From contig NC_016621.1 in the NCBI RefSeq assembly GCF_000236405.1, positions 124,001-188,000 of the forward strand: DNA of 64,000 bases. Direction: 5' to 3'. The notes under the pieces were generated by a model, which saw only the letters and a program-made list of their open reading frames with translations, made no database searches and had not been told where the DNA came from. Both the position numbers and the translations under genes were made by a program. This document shows, piece by piece, positions 26,577-37,498 of the stretch (position 1 is the stretch's first letter; every line of letters begins with the position of its first letter). Source of the DNA: Blattabacterium sp. (Cryptocercus punctulatus) str. Cpu. GTDB taxonomy: Bacteria > Bacteroidota > Bacteroidia > Flavobacteriales > Blattabacteriaceae.

Positions 26577-28613
26577 ATGATCATTAAAAATTATTTTAAA
26601 TTAGATTCAAAAATTCCGATTGGTCCATTAAATCATAAATGGATTAATCACAAATCTTCTTTAAAATTAGTTTCACCTAGTAATCGATCTAATATAGAGA
26701 TTATTGTTGTTGGGACAGGACTTTCTGGTGGATCTATATCGGCAACTTTAGCTGAATTAGGATATCAAGTAAAAGTTTTTTGTTATCAAGATTCTCCTAG
26801 AAGAGCACACTCTGTTGCCGCTCAAGGTGGTATTAATGCTGCTAAAAATTATAAAGGGGATAATGATTCTGTTTATCAACTTTTTTATGATACTATTAAG
26901 GGAGGAGATTATAGATCTCGTGAAGCAAATGTATATCGTTTAGCGGAAATATCTTCTAATATCATTGATCAATGTGTAGCTCAAGGAGTTCCATTTGCTC
27001 GAGATTATGCTGGGTATCTTGAAAACAGATCTTTTGGGGGTACAAAAGTTTCTAGAACTTTTTATGCGAAAGGACAAACAGGACAACAACTTTTACTAGC
27101 TTGTTATTCATCTATGTCTAGACAAATTGGAAAAGGTAGAATAAAAATGTATAACCGTTATGAAATGTTGGAATTAGTAGTAATTGATGGTATAACTAGA
27201 GGTATTATTTCTAGAAATTTGGTATCTGGAGAAATTGAACGTCACGCAGCTCATGCAGTGATAATTGCATCAGGAGGATATGGAAATGTATTTTTTTTAT
27301 CCACTAATGCAATGGGATCTAATTCCAGTGCAATATGGAAAGTTCATAAAAAAGGTGGATTTTTTGCAAATCCTTGTTTTACTCAAATCCATCCAACTTG
27401 TATTCCTGCACATGCAAATTATCAATCTAAATTAACATTAATGTCCGAATCATTGAGAAATGATGGACGTATATGGGTACCTAAAAATATAGAAGATGCT
27501 ATATCTATACGAAATGGAGAAAAAAATCCTGAAGATATTTTAGAAGAAAAAAGGGATTATTATCTTGAAAGGCGCTATCCATCATTTGGGAATCTTGTTC
27601 CAAGAGATGTAGCATCTCGTGCAGCTAAAGAACGTTGTGATAAAGGATTCGGAATAGAAAATAATGAAAATAAAGAAGGTGTTTTTTTGGATTTTTCTTC
27701 TTCTATAGAACGATATGGAATAGAAAAAGCAAATGAACTTGGAATAAAAAATCCTAGTTTAATGGAAATTAAAAAATTTGGAGAAGAAATAATAGAATCT
27801 AAATATGGAAATTTATTTCATATGTATGAAAAAATAACAGATCAAAATCCTTATAAAAATCCTATGAAAATTTATCCAGCTGTTCATTATACAATGGGGG
27901 GGTTATGGGTAGATTATAATTTAATGTCTTCTATACCTGGATGTTATGTTATAGGAGAGGCCAATTTTTCTGATCATGGAGCTAATCGTCTTGGAGCATC
28001 TGCTTTAATGCAAGGTTTAGCTGATGGTTATTTTATTTTACCATATACTATAGCTGACTATATATCTATATATATACATAATAAAAAAAAGCTATCTACA
28101 AAGCATATAGAATTTAATAAATCAGAAAAAAAGGTAAAACAACGAATTTTACAATTAATTTCTAATAATGGAGATTTATCTGTTGATTATTTTCATAGAA
28201 AATTAGGAAATATTATGTGGAAATATGTTGGAATGAGTAGAGATAATAATGGTTTATCTAAAGCTATAAAAAAAATACAAGAACTTCGTAATGAATTTTG
28301 GAAAAATATTTTTGTTCCTGGAAATATTGAAGATGGATTTAATTCAGAATTAGAAAAAGCGGGGCGTGTGGCAGATTTTTTAGAATTAGGAGAATTAATA
28401 GCAATGGATGCTCTATCTAGAAAAGAGTCTTGTGGTAGTCATTTTCGTATAGAAAATCAAACAAAAGAAGGAGAATCTATTCGTGATGATTTTCATTATA
28501 AACATGTTTCTATATGGAAATATCAAGAAAATAAATCAATTTCTGAAGAAATTATGTATAAAGAAAATTTAACTTTTAGTTCTGTGAAATTGCAATCACG
28601 CTCTTATAAATAA
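26577..28613 (+). CDS. sdhA: Succinate dehydrogenase/fumarate reductase flavoprotein subunit
   Basis: 678 residues, the long Bacteroidota form. FAD-binding [18 protein letters not shown] is near residue 46, the flavinylation region is [13 protein letters not shown], and active-site features are [25 protein letters not shown] and [11 protein letters not shown] with [18 protein letters not shown]. It oxidises succinate to fumarate in the TCA cycle. It is followed by sdhB after 6 bp. Confidence 0.97.
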   Translation: MIIKNYFKLDSKIPIGPLNHKWINHKSSLKLVSPSNRSNIEIIVVGTGLSGGSISATLAELGYQVKVFCYQDSPRRAHSVAAQGGINAAKNYKGDNDSVYQLFYDTIKGGDYRSREANVYRLAEISSNIIDQCVAQGVPFARDYAGYLENRSFGGTKVSRTFYAKGQTGQQLLLACYSSMSRQIGKGRIKMYNRYEMLELVVIDGITRGIISRNLVSGEIERHAAHAVIIASGGYGNVFFLSTNAMGSNSSAIWKVHKKGGFFANPCFTQIHPTCIPAHANYQSKLTLMSESLRNDGRIWVPKNIEDAISIRNGEKNPEDILEEKRDYYLERRYPSFGNLVPRDVASRAAKERCDKGFGIENNENKEGVFLDFSSSIERYGIEKANELGIKNPSLMEIKKFGEEIIESKYGNLFHMYEKITDQNPYKNPMKIYPAVHYTMGGLWVDYNLMSSIPGCYVIGEANFSDHGANRLGASALMQGLADGYFILPYTIADYISIYIHNKKKLSTKHIEFNKSEKKVKQRILQLISNNGDLSVDYFHRKLGNIMWKYVGMSRDNNGLSKAIKKIQELRNEFWKNIFVPGNIEDGFNSELEKAGRVADFLELGELIAMDALSRKESCGSHFRIENQTKEGESIRDDFHYKHVSIWKYQENKSISEEIMYKENLTFSSVKLQSRSYK

Positions 28614-28619
28614 AAAATT

Positions 28620-29375
28620 ATGAAAAAATTACTAAATTTTATATTAAAAATATGGAGACAAAAAAATAATGAAGAAAAAGGAAAATTTGAAACTTATAGA
28701 ATTGGTGATATTTCTCCTGATAGTTCCTTTTTAGAGATGTTAGATCTATTAAATAATAAAATTTTATATAGAAGGGTTGGAGAACCTATTTCCTTTGATC
28801 ATGATTGTCGTGAAGGTATTTGTGGAATGTGCTCATTGTATATAAATGGACGTGCTCATGGTCCAGAAAGTTTGATTACAACTTGTCAACTTCACATGCG
28901 TCATTTTCATAATGGCGAAACTATATATATTGAGCCTTGGAGGGCAAAATCATTTCCTATAATTAAGGATCTTGTTGTCGATAGATCTTCTTTTGATAGA
29001 ATCATTATATCAGGAGGTTATATTTCTGTAAATACATTTGGAAAAACTATAGATGGAAATTTGATTCCTATTCCAAAAGAAGATGCAGATAAAGCTTTTG
29101 ATGCTGGAACATGTATTGGTTGCGGAGCTTGTGTTGCAGCATGTAAAAATAGATCTGCAATGCTATTTGTTGCAGCAAAAGTTTCTCAATTTTCTTTATT
29201 ACCTCAAGGAAAAATAGAAAGTAAAAAACGTGTATTAAATATGGTCAAGAAAATGGATGAAGAAGGATTTGGAAATTGTACTAATACTATGGCATGTGAA
29301 ATTGATTGTCCAAAAGGTATATCTACAGAATATATTTCTTTTATGAATAAGGAATATATTCAATCTTTTATTTGA
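28620..29375 (+). CDS. sdhB: Succinate dehydrogenase/fumarate reductase iron-sulfur subunit
   Basis: 251 residues. The plant-type [2Fe-2S] site is [20 protein letters not shown] with a later C in TTCQLH. The [4Fe-4S] and [3Fe-4S] ligands are in [15 protein letters not shown] and [15 protein letters not shown]. It carries electrons from SdhA to the cytochrome b subunit. accA begins 12 bp later in the same direction. Confidence 0.97.
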   Translation: MKKLLNFILKIWRQKNNEEKGKFETYRIGDISPDSSFLEMLDLLNNKILYRRVGEPISFDHDCREGICGMCSLYINGRAHGPESLITTCQLHMRHFHNGETIYIEPWRAKSFPIIKDLVVDRSSFDRIIISGGYISVNTFGKTIDGNLIPIPKEDADKAFDAGTCIGCGACVAACKNRSAMLFVAAKVSQFSLLPQGKIESKKRVLNMVKKMDEEGFGNCTNTMACEIDCPKGISTEYISFMNKEYIQSFI

Positions 29376-29387
29376 TTTTAATTTTAT

Positions 29388-30344
29388 ATGGAATATTTAG
29401 ATTTTGAAAAACCTATACAAGAAATTAAGGATCAATATATTAATTGTATTCTTATAGAAAAAAAAAGTGGTGTGGATATGAAGGAGGTTTGTAATCAATT
29501 ACAATATAAATTAGAAAAAACTATAAAAAAATTGTACAGTAAATTAACTCCTTGGCAGAGAGTACAATTATCTAGACATCCGAATAGACCTTATACATTA
29601 GATTATATATTATCTATTACAAATAATAAGTCTTTTATTGAATTACATGGAGATCGTAATTTTGGAGATGATAAAGCTATGATAGGTGGATTTGGTAAGA
29701 TAGAAGATATAACTTTTATGTTTATAGGTACTCAAAAAGGAAAAAACACTAAAGATAGACAATATAGGAGGTTTGGAATGCCTAATCCAGAAGGATATAG
29801 AAAAGCTTTACGTCTTATGAAATTAGCAGAAAAATTTCGTAAACCTATTGTTAGTTTTATAGATACTCCAGGAGCTTTTCCTGGAATAGAAGCAGAAAAA
29901 AGAGGTCAAGGTGAAGCTATTGGAAGAAACATTTATGAAATGATGTGTATGAAAGTTCCTATAATTATTCTAATTATAGGAGAAGGTGCAAGTGGTGGTG
30001 CTTTAGGAATTGGAATAGGTGATAAAGTATCTATGATGGAAAATTCTTGGTATTCCGTAATTTCTCCTGAAAGTTGTTCTACAATACTTTGGGGAGATTG
30101 GAAAAAAAAAGAAAAATCAGCAGAGTCATTGAAATTAACGGCAGAGGATATGAAAAAATTAAATTTGATAGATGATGTTATTAAAGAACCTTTAGGAGGT
30201 GCTCATTTTAATCCAGAACAGGCCTATAAAATAGTTAAAAAGAAAATAATAAAATATTATAAAGAATTATCTTCTATTGATATAGAAAAACTCATTAATG
30301 ATAGGAAAAATAAGTATATTGCTATAGGTTGTTTTAATGATTAA
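29388..30344 (+). CDS. accA: Acetyl-CoA carboxylase carboxyltransferase subunit alpha
   Basis: 318 residues. The crotonase-fold core is intact, with [23 protein letters not shown] near residue 165, [12 protein letters not shown] (oxyanion loop) and [13 protein letters not shown]. It forms the carboxyltransferase with AccD to make malonyl-CoA. The accA-dnaB neighbourhood is common in Bacteroidota. The start is ATG, 12 bp after sdhB. Confidence 0.96.
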   Translation: MEYLDFEKPIQEIKDQYINCILIEKKSGVDMKEVCNQLQYKLEKTIKKLYSKLTPWQRVQLSRHPNRPYTLDYILSITNNKSFIELHGDRNFGDDKAMIGGFGKIEDITFMFIGTQKGKNTKDRQYRRFGMPNPEGYRKALRLMKLAEKFRKPIVSFIDTPGAFPGIEAEKRGQGEAIGRNIYEMMCMKVPIIILIIGEGASGGALGIGIGDKVSMMENSWYSVISPESCSTILWGDWKKKEKSAESLKLTAEDMKKLNLIDDVIKEPLGGAHFNPEQAYKIVKKKIIKYYKELSSIDIEKLINDRKNKYIAIGCFND

Positions 30345-30424
30345 AGAATTTTTTATAGTCCATTTTTTTCTTGTATTACTCTTCAAATCATTATATAGAA
30401 AATCGTATAACATTTTTTACCATC

Positions 30425-31978
30425 ATGAAAAAAATGAATTCTTTAATCCAAGAAGAAGATAAAAAGTTTCGTCCTGATTTTATTAAAAATGTAAAAATAC
30501 CTCCTCAAGCTTTGGATTTAGAAGAGGCCATAATAGGTTCTATTATGATCGATAAAAAAGGTTTAGATGAAATTATTGATATCCTATTTCCTGAAATTTT
30601 TTATAAAAAAGAACATCAAGAAATATTTCGTTCTATACAAAAGTTATACTATAATTCTAAACCTATAGATATTTATACAGTTTCTAATCAACTTAAAGAA
30701 GATAAAAATCTTGAATTCATTGGTAACGAATCTTATCTTATAGAATTAACACAAAAAGTTATTTCTTCTGCACATATAGAATATCATAGTCGGATTGTAC
30801 AACAAAAATTTATTCTAAGAAGATTAATCCGAATTTCTTCAGATATCATAGAAAATTGTTATGATGATAGTACGGATGTTTTTGAACTTTTGGATAAAGC
30901 AGAATCAAAATTATTTGAAATAAATCAAAAATATTTAAGAGAAAAAACATATGAGAATACTCAAATTCTTATAATGAAAGCAATTGACAAGATAAAGAAA
31001 GTTGAAAGTAATAAAGAAGGATTAAGTGGAATCTCATCTGGGTTTTATAAAATGGATCAAATTACTTCTGGATGGCAAAATTCAGATTTAATTATAGTTG
31101 CTTCTAGACCTGGAATGGGAAAAACTTCTTTTATGTTATCTATGGTTAGAAATATTGTTATACAACAAGGGATTCCAGTTGTTATTTTTTCATTAGAAAT
31201 GTCTTCTATTCAATTAATTACAAGATTAATTTCATCAGAAACTGGTATTTCTTCAGAAAAACTTAAAAAAGCTCGTCTATCTAATTTAGATTGGAAATCT
31301 ATTTTACAAAAAACTGACAAATTAAAAAAATCTCCTATTTTTATAGATGATACTCCTTCTTTATCTATATTCAGTTTTCGAGCTAAATGTCGTCGTTTAA
31401 TATCACAGCATGGAATAAAATTAGTAATGATAGATTATATGCAATTGATGGGAATTAGTGATTCCGGTTCTAAATTAAGAAATAGAGAACAAGAAATATC
31501 TATAATTTCTCGTAATTTAAAATCTATAGCTAAGGAATTAGATATTCCTATTATTGCTTTATCACAATTATCTAGAGCCGTAGAAACAAGAGGTGGAAGT
31601 AAACGTCCTTTATTATCTGATTTACGTGAATCAGGTGCTATTGAACAAGATGCAGATATTGTTTTATTTATTTATAGACCTGAATATTATGGATTTAATA
31701 CTTGGGACTCTGATGAAAAGGATTCTTGTATTGGGCAAGCAGAAATAATCATTGCTAAACATAGAAATGGAGGATTGAATAAGTTTCGTTTGAAGTTTAT
31801 AAATGATCAAGTAAAATTTATAGATTTTGAAGAAAAGGGAATCTCTTCTTCTTTAGTTTGGGAAGAAGATTATAAAAAAATTGATAAAGAAAGTTTTTTT
31901 ATTGAAACTGTTAATGAAAATAATGATTTTTTTTCAGAAGAATATTCTCAAGATGAGGATGATTTAAATTATCATTAA
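30425..31978 (+). CDS. dnaB: Replicative DNA helicase
   Basis: 517 residues from the ATG at 30425. A TTG at 30371 would add 18 residues unlike the family and is less likely. The N-terminal domain starts at PPQALDLEEAIIGSIMID. The RecA-fold C-terminal domain has Walker A ASRPGMGKTSFML near residue 240, IFSLEMSS, Walker B LVMIDYMQLM and the DLRESGAIEQDADIVLF segment. DnaB unwinds DNA 5'-3' at the fork. No intein or insertion is present. Confidence 0.95.
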   Translation: MKKMNSLIQEEDKKFRPDFIKNVKIPPQALDLEEAIIGSIMIDKKGLDEIIDILFPEIFYKKEHQEIFRSIQKLYYNSKPIDIYTVSNQLKEDKNLEFIGNESYLIELTQKVISSAHIEYHSRIVQQKFILRRLIRISSDIIENCYDDSTDVFELLDKAESKLFEINQKYLREKTYENTQILIMKAIDKIKKVESNKEGLSGISSGFYKMDQITSGWQNSDLIIVASRPGMGKTSFMLSMVRNIVIQQGIPVVIFSLEMSSIQLITRLISSETGISSEKLKKARLSNLDWKSILQKTDKLKKSPIFIDDTPSLSIFSFRAKCRRLISQHGIKLVMIDYMQLMGISDSGSKLRNREQEISIISRNLKSIAKELDIPIIALSQLSRAVETRGGSKRPLLSDLRESGAIEQDADIVLFIYRPEYYGFNTWDSDEKDSCIGQAEIIIAKHRNGGLNKFRLKFINDQVKFIDFEEKGISSSLVWEEDYKKIDKESFFIETVNENNDFFSEEYSQDEDDLNYH

Positions 31979-32038
31979 GAATTATTTAAAATATGAAGAT
32001 AATTTTTTTTTAAAAAGTATATTATAATTTATTATTAA

Positions 32039-33304
32039 TTGAATTTTGAATGGTTTTTTTACAAAAAACAATTTGGAAAGATTGTTAGAAAAAGTAAAAT
32101 ATTACGTACAATAGTTTTGGTTACACAAAATACAATATTTTTTGGTATAATCGTATCCATTATCACTTTTTCTATAGGATTTGGATTTAAAGAAATTATA
32201 AAAAAAAAATTATTAAATATTCAAGGTCAAATTACTATTACGAATTTAAAGATAGATAATTCTATTATTCTAAATAAATCTTTTTTTAAAGATTTATTTT
32301 TTTTTAAATTTATTCGTCGTATTAATCATTTTTATGAAAAAGATGTAATTATTTGTGATAATAAATCTCAAAATGTTGAAAAATTTATATTCAAAGGAAT
32401 ATCTAAAGATTATAATCCTATTTTTTTTCAAAATTTTTTGGTTATAGGTTATTTGGAAAAAGTAAAAAAAAAATTATTTTCTGATTATGGAATTCTTCTA
32501 TCAAAAAAAGTATCTATTTCTTTAGGATTAAATATTGGATCATCTATTATAGTAAACTTTTTTTTTTATAAAAATGGAAATCCTTTTTTTATTTCTAAAA
32601 AATTTTATGTTTGCGGTTTATATGATACGAGTATTCCAGAATTTGATGATGTTTATATCATTGGAAATATAAAACATATACAATATTTTCATAAAAATAG
32701 TAATGTTAATAATAATCAAAATGAAGATTTTTTAGAAGGAGTTGAAATTTTTTTATCTGATATAAGTTTTGATAAAATAATATCTATTAAAAAAAAAATT
32801 GATCAAAAATATTCTGATAATTTTTTAGTAAAAACTATTTATGATCAATCTTATAAAAAAATTATAGAATGGATAAAAATTTTTGATATTAATATTTTTG
32901 TTATTAATATTATTGTCATTATAACTGTTTTTTTCAATGTGATTGTATTTTTTTTAATTCTTATTATAGAAAGAATTAAAACTATAGGAATTTTAAAGAC
33001 TTTAGGAGCTAGAAATAAAGTTATACATAAAATATTTTTATATTATATTATAAAAATTTTAGTTCCTCCATTAATAATTGGGAATAGTATAGGTATTATT
33101 TTTTTATTTTTACAAAATAAATTTCGATTTTTATCGTTAAATAAAATACAATATTATGTTGATTTTGTTCCTGTTTATTTGAATATAAATTATATTTTAT
33201 TTATTAATTTATCCATTTTTTTGATATGTTTTTCTACCGTATTTTTTTCTTCTTGGTTTATTATTAATAAAATACCTCCTATTAATTCTATAGAATTTGA
33301 GTAA
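32039..33304 (+). CDS. LolC/LolE-like ABC transporter permease (FtsX/MacB fold)
   Basis: 421 residues from a TTG start. The N-terminus NFEWFFYKKQFGK matches the family's usual beginning, supporting TTG. One N-terminal helix (TIFFGIIVSIITFSIGFGF), a large periplasmic domain and three C-terminal helices including LILIIERIKTIGILKTLGARNK (the FtsX-family cytoplasmic coupling motif) are visible. LolCDE-type complexes extract lipoproteins from the inner membrane for transport to the outer membrane. No ATPase gene is adjacent, so the partner must be elsewhere. A lipoprotein gene and lspA in this window fit that pathway. Confidence 0.85.
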   Translation: MNFEWFFYKKQFGKIVRKSKILRTIVLVTQNTIFFGIIVSIITFSIGFGFKEIIKKKLLNIQGQITITNLKIDNSIILNKSFFKDLFFFKFIRRINHFYEKDVIICDNKSQNVEKFIFKGISKDYNPIFFQNFLVIGYLEKVKKKLFSDYGILLSKKVSISLGLNIGSSIIVNFFFYKNGNPFFISKKFYVCGLYDTSIPEFDDVYIIGNIKHIQYFHKNSNVNNNQNEDFLEGVEIFLSDISFDKIISIKKKIDQKYSDNFLVKTIYDQSYKKIIEWIKIFDINIFVINIIVIITVFFNVIVFFLILIIERIKTIGILKTLGARNKVIHKIFLYYIIKILVPPLIIGNSIGIIFLFLQNKFRFLSLNKIQYYVDFVPVYLNINYILFINLSIFLICFSTVFFSSWFIINKIPPINSIEFE

Positions 33305-33342
33305 ATATTGTATATTTTTATAATAAAAAATTAAATCAATTT

Positions 33343-34740
33343 TTGATACTCGTAAAATCTTCATCTGGAATAAGAGGTACATTGGGGGGAAAAGTAGGGA
33401 AAGGTTTTTCACCTATAGAAATTATTAAATTTTCTGCAGGATATGTTTCCTGGATGAAAAAAAAATATAAGAATAAAAATAAATATCTAATAGTATTAGG
33501 TAGGGATGGACGTACTACTTCTTCTATATTTCAACAATTTTTAGTGATTACTTTTCAAAGTCTTGGGGTGAATGTTATTGATATTGGATTATCTACAACT
33601 CCTACTGTTGGTATTGCTATTATAACCGAAAAAGCAGATGGAGGAGTTATGTTAACTGCAAGTCATAATCCAAAAAATTGGAATGGATTAAAAATGTTTA
33701 ATTCTCAAGGAGAATTTTTATCTGAAAAAGATCTTGAAAAATTATTCTATATAGTAGAAAAAGAATATTTTAGATTTGCATCTTTTGATCAATTAGGGAA
33801 TTATTTTTATAGAAAAAATTATATCCATAAACATATAGAAATTATTCTTTCTTTACCATTGGTAGATAAAGAGATAATTAAAAAATCTAGATTTAAAATA
33901 GTAGTAGATGGAATTAATTCTACAGGAGGAATAGCAGTTCCTATTTTATTAGAAGAATATTTTGGAGCTAAAGTTATTAAAATGCATTGTATTCCTCATG
34001 GAGATTTTATTCATAATCCTGAACCTATTGAAAAAAATTTAAAATCAGTTTGTAAAAAAGTTTCAGAAGTAAAAGCAGATTTAGGAATCTCTGTAGATCC
34101 AGATGTAGATAGAGTTGTATTTATTTGTGAAAATGGAGATTTTTTTGGAGAGGAATATACTTTAGTATCTATTTCGGATTACATATTAGATAATAAAATC
34201 GGATCTGTAGTTTCTACTTTTTCCTCTTCACAAGCATTAAAAGATTTATCTATTAATAAAGGAGTTACTTGTTATGACACTTCTGTTGGAGAAATACATG
34301 TTGTTAAAAAAATGAAAGAAGTGAAAGCCGTTATTGGAGGAGAAGGTAATGGAGGGATTATTTATCCAGATTTACGTTATGGAAGAGATGCATTAGTAGG
34401 TATTGCTTTATTTTTAACTTATATAGCAAAACTTTCTAAAATACCGTTAACAAAATTAAAAAAAAGGTATTCTAATTATTTTATGTCAAAAAAAAAAATT
34501 CGATTATCTCCTAATCAAAAAATTGGAAAAATATTAGAAAATATAAAAAAAATATATCAAGGAGAAAAAATGGATTTAAAAGATGGAATTAAAATTCATT
34601 TTCTAAATAAAGAATGGATTCATATAAGGAAATCTAATACTGAAAATATTATTCGAATATACATAGAAAGTCCTTCAAGAAAAAGAATGAATTTTTTAGA
34701 AAAAAAAATTCTATATGAAGTACAAAAAAATTATGATTAA
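33343..34740 (+). CDS. glmM: Phosphoglucosamine mutase / phosphohexomutase
   Basis: 465 residues from a TTG start. VKSSSGIRGTLGGKVG is the family N-terminus, so TTG is well supported. The phosphoserine loop TASHNPKNWNG is near residue 106, the Mg2+ loop DPDVDRVV near 245, the sugar-binding loop GEGNGGII near 325, and the C-terminal phosphate loop is RKSNTENIIRIY. It converts GlcN-6-P to GlcN-1-P for UDP-GlcNAc. The Bacteroidota members are close to phosphomannomutases, so dual use is possible. rplS follows after 12 bp. Confidence 0.92.
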   Translation: MILVKSSSGIRGTLGGKVGKGFSPIEIIKFSAGYVSWMKKKYKNKNKYLIVLGRDGRTTSSIFQQFLVITFQSLGVNVIDIGLSTTPTVGIAIITEKADGGVMLTASHNPKNWNGLKMFNSQGEFLSEKDLEKLFYIVEKEYFRFASFDQLGNYFYRKNYIHKHIEIILSLPLVDKEIIKKSRFKIVVDGINSTGGIAVPILLEEYFGAKVIKMHCIPHGDFIHNPEPIEKNLKSVCKKVSEVKADLGISVDPDVDRVVFICENGDFFGEEYTLVSISDYILDNKIGSVVSTFSSSQALKDLSINKGVTCYDTSVGEIHVVKKMKEVKAVIGGEGNGGIIYPDLRYGRDALVGIALFLTYIAKLSKIPLTKLKKRYSNYFMSKKKIRLSPNQKIGKILENIKKIYQGEKMDLKDGIKIHFLNKEWIHIRKSNTENIIRIYIESPSRKRMNFLEKKILYEVQKNYD

Positions 34741-34752
34741 TTAAAACAATAT

Positions 34753-35091
34753 ATGTCAAATAATTTTATAGAAAATATAGAAGATCAATGGATCAAAAAA
34801 AATGATTTACCATTATTTAATTCTGGAGATACTATCAGTGTATTTTTTGAAATTAAAGAAGGAGACAAAAAAAGAATTCAATCCTTTAAAGGAGTTGTTA
34901 TTAAAAAACAAGGAAAAGGATTGACGAAAACCTTTACGGTTCGTAAAATGAGTGGGGAAATAGGAATCGAACGTATATTTATTTTTAATCAACCAAGTAT
35001 CAAAAAAATAGAAGTTAATAAAAAAGGAAAAGTACGTAGATCCAAAATTTATTATTTTAGATCTCTTAGAGGTAAAAAAGCTAGAGTTTAA
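34753..35091 (+). CDS. rplS: 50S ribosomal protein L19
   Basis: 112 residues. The beta-barrel core SGDTISVFFEIKEGDKKRIQ followed by SFKGVVI, then GLTKTFTVRKMSGEIGIERIF and the C-terminal SKIYYFRSLRGKKARV, is typical of L19, which contacts 16S rRNA at an inter-subunit bridge. It ends at a strong bidirectional terminator. Confidence 0.96.
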   Translation: MSNNFIENIEDQWIKKNDLPLFNSGDTISVFFEIKEGDKKRIQSFKGVVIKKQGKGLTKTFTVRKMSGEIGIERIFIFNQPSIKKIEVNKKGKVRRSKIYYFRSLRGKKARV

Positions 35092-35096
35092 GAAAT

Positions 35097-35163
35097 AAAA
35101 AAGCGAAAAAAAGAGAATCATAAATTAATTAAAATATAATTTATGATTCTCTTTCGCTTTTTT
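35097..35163. terminator. Bidirectional terminator between rplS and the lipoprotein gene
   Basis: The arms AAAAAAGCG...GAGAATCATAAATT and AATTTATGATTCTCTTTCGCTTTTTT pair over about 26 bp. There is a 4-A bulge on the left arm and a loop of about 10 nt. A-rich on the left and T-rich on the right, it can serve the plus-strand rplS and the minus-strand lipoprotein transcript. Confidence 0.85.
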
Positions 35164-35182
35164 ATCACTATCACTATTTATT

Positions 35183-35467
35183 TTATTTTTTTTCGTTTTC
35201 CTCTGTATTTACCTTATCTTTTTCTTTATTATTGTTGTTATTAGAAGTAGATTCCTCATTTTTGGAGGATTCTTCTTCATTAGGTGGTGTAGAAGGAGGA
35301 GTTGTAGTCGTATTTGTTGGATTTTCATTAGTATTAGCTGTTTTTTCTTCTTCTGTTGTTGGAGAAGGATTATCATTCTTAGACTTGTTATTACAACTAC
35401 ATGTAAACAAAAATATAGCTAAAAAAATTGTGGTAATGGTAATTCTTAATTTTTTCATCATAATCAA
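35183..35467 (-). CDS. Small low-complexity lipoprotein of unknown function
   Basis: 94 residues (91 if the ATG at 35458 is used). A lysine-containing start (MMKKLRITI), a hydrophobic stretch (TTIFLAIFLF) and a lipobox-like TCSCNN make a signal peptide of a lipoprotein, with lipidation at one of the two cysteines. The mature part is entirely disordered-looking, built of Glu, Asn, Thr, Pro, Ser and Lys (PSPTTEEEKTANTNENP, TTTTPPSTPPNEEESS). Its base content is higher in G/C than its neighbours because of Pro/Thr codons. I recognise no family. It has its own upstream region (220 bp shared with guaB) and ends at a terminator. Confidence 0.75.
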   Translation of the reverse strand: MIMMKKLRITITTIFLAIFLFTCSCNNKSKNDNPSPTTEEEKTANTNENPTNTTTTPPSTPPNEEESSKNEESTSNNNNNKEKDKVNTEENEKK

Positions 35468-35687
35468 TAGTATTTCAGTTATAACATATTCTGGACAAAT
35501 TTATATAAAAATTTGGAATGAAAAAATATATCATTATTTGTATTTTTTTTATAAAAATGAATAATTGAATATCAAAATTTATCATATTATTTCTTTTTTT
35601 ATTTGAATATAAGAATATTAGAAATTATATTATTCCTATAAATAAAGTAAAAATATATATATTTTGAAAAAAAAAGATTAAAAAATT

Positions 35688-37181
35688 ATGTCTTTAAATA
35701 AAAAAATTTTAAAGGAAGCATTGACTTTTGATGATGTATTATTAGTTCCATCATATTCTTCAATTCTTCCATCCCAAGTATCTCTTAAGACTACTTTAAC
35801 CTTGGATATTACACTCAATATTCCTATATTAAGTGCTGCTATGGATACAGTTACAGAATCTGCTTTGGCAATATCAATAGCTAGAGAAGGAGGAATAGGC
35901 ATTATTCATAAAAATATGAATATAAAAAATCAATCAGAGGAGGTTTATAGAGTAAAAAGAAGTGAAAGTGGAATGATCGATGATCCAATTACTCTTTCTA
36001 GGAATTCAACACTTCGGGATGCACAAAATCTCATGAATAAATATCATATTTCTGGATTACCAGTGATTGAAAAAGATTTTACTTTAGTTGGTATTATAAC
36101 TAGTAGAGATATCAAATATCGTCTAGATTTAGATTCTTTAGTAGAAGATGTAATGACAAAAGAAAATTTAATTACTTCTAAAAAAAATATAAATCTAGAA
36201 GCAGCAAAAAATATTCTTTTAAAAGAAAGAATTGAAAAACTTCCTATTATAGATGATTTTAAAAAATTAGTTGGGTTAATTACAATTAGAGATATAGATA
36301 ATTTAATAGAATATCCAAATGCTTGTAAAGACTCTAAAGGCCGTTTACGTGTAGGGGCTTCTGTTGGAATAGATAACAATACTTTAGAAAGAGTGGAATC
36401 CTTAGTAAAGTTTGATGTAGATCTTATATCTATAGATTCTGCTCATGGTCATTCTATTAGTGTATTGAAAACGATAAAATCTATTCGAAATTATTTTCCA
36501 AATATTCCATTAATTGCTGGAAATGTGGTAACTATGGAAGCGGCACAAGATTTAATAGATGCTGGATCTACTATTTTAAAAGTAGGTATAGGGTCCGGTT
36601 CGATTTGTACTACAAGGGTAGTAGCTGGTGTAGGAATGCCTCAAATTACTGCTATAAATGATGTCTATGAATATGCTAAAACAAGAAATGTAAATGTTAT
36701 ATCTGATGGGGGGATCAGATATTCAGGAGATGTAGTAAAAGCTATTGCAGCTGGTGCAAGTTCGGTGATGATTGGTAGTTTATTTGCAGGTACAGATGAA
36801 GCTCCAGGAGAGGAAATTATTTTTCAAGGTCGAAAGTTTAAAACATATGTAGGAATGGGTTCTTTAGTAGCTATGAAAAAAGGAAGTCGAGATCGTTATT
36901 TTCAGTTTGAAGAAAAGTATGTTCCAGAAGGAATAGAAGCAAAAGTTCCCTATAAAGGGAAAATTAAAGATGTTATTTTTCAAATATGTGGAGGATTACG
37001 TTCTGGAATGGGTTATTGTGGAGTATCGACAATTAAAGAATTAATAAAAATGGGAAAATTTGTAAGAATTACCAATTCTGGATTAAAAGAAAATCATCCA
37101 CATAGCGTAAGTATAACGAAAGAATCCCCTAATTATTGGAAATATAGTGGAGTTTATAATAATACCCGGGACGGGATTTGA
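35688..37181 (+). CDS. guaB: Inosine-5'-monophosphate dehydrogenase
   Basis: 497 residues. The N-terminal half-barrel ([19 protein letters not shown]), two CBS repeats about residues 95-210, the catalytic loop [17 protein letters not shown] with the active Cys, the flap [12 protein letters not shown], and the Arg/Tyr region [15 protein letters not shown] are all present. It oxidises IMP to XMP for GTP synthesis. The family usually ends near SPNYW. Here the frame runs about 10 residues further (ending NNTRDGI) and overlaps tRNA-Leu on the other strand by 19 nt, suggesting the ancestral stop was lost. Confidence 0.96.
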   Translation: MSLNKKILKEALTFDDVLLVPSYSSILPSQVSLKTTLTLDITLNIPILSAAMDTVTESALAISIAREGGIGIIHKNMNIKNQSEEVYRVKRSESGMIDDPITLSRNSTLRDAQNLMNKYHISGLPVIEKDFTLVGIITSRDIKYRLDLDSLVEDVMTKENLITSKKNINLEAAKNILLKERIEKLPIIDDFKKLVGLITIRDIDNLIEYPNACKDSKGRLRVGASVGIDNNTLERVESLVKFDVDLISIDSAHGHSISVLKTIKSIRNYFPNIPLIAGNVVTMEAAQDLIDAGSTILKVGIGSGSICTTRVVAGVGMPQITAINDVYEYAKTRNVNVISDGGIRYSGDVVKAIAAGASSVMIGSLFAGTDEAPGEEIIFQGRKFKTYVGMGSLVAMKKGSRDRYFQFEEKYVPEGIEAKVPYKGKIKDVIFQICGGLRSGMGYCGVSTIKELIKMGKFVRITNSGLKENHPHSVSITKESPNYWKYSGVYNNTRDGI

Positions 37182-37247
37182 ACCCGTACGATCACAATGA
37201 TCACAGGATTTTAAGTCCTGTGTGTCTACCAATTCCACCACCCAGGT
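37163..37247 (-). tRNA. tRNA-Leu (UAA)
   Basis: 85 nt class II tRNA. Acceptor ACCTGGG pairs with CCCGGGT (one T-G pair), anticodon stem AGGAC... with TAA in the loop, a long variable arm GATCATTGTGATCGT and T loop TTCAAAT. No encoded CCA. It overlaps the guaB 3' end antisense. Confidence 0.94.
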
Positions 37248-37257
37248 GTAAAAAAAA

Positions 37258-37330
37258 AGCGAGAAACGGGATTCGAACCCGCGACTCCGACCTTGGCAAG
37301 GTCGTACTCTACCAACTGAGCTATTCTCGC
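37258..37330 (-). tRNA. tRNA-Gly (GCC)
   Basis: 73 nt. Acceptor GCGAGAA pairs perfectly with TTCTCGC, anticodon stem CGACC/GGTCG around TTGCCAA (anticodon GCC), T loop TTCGAAT. It is upstream of tRNA-Leu on the same strand, 10 bp apart, probably as one transcript. Confidence 0.95.
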
Positions 37331-37498
37331 GAATTCGAAAATAATGTTAAAATAAAAAAAATGTAACATAATATATGTCTAAATTTTTATTTATCCAATA
37401 AATTTTTTAAAAAAATTAATTATTTTTTTTAACCTAAAAAAGGATTTTTTTTATATAAAAAATTATTTTTCATTTTTCTTTTTTCTAAAACTTTTTTT

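Noticed and set aside
35232..35564. Open frame of 110 codons on the plus strand opposite the lipoprotein gene
   Set aside because: It is the complement of a low-complexity coding region; its Val/Leu/Ser-rich product has no family features, while the minus strand has a signal peptide and lipobox.
37320..37498. Possible small gene between tRNA-Gly and mutS
   Set aside because: Only homopolymer-rich sequence with short frames; more likely leader and trailer, or eroded mutS 3' end.
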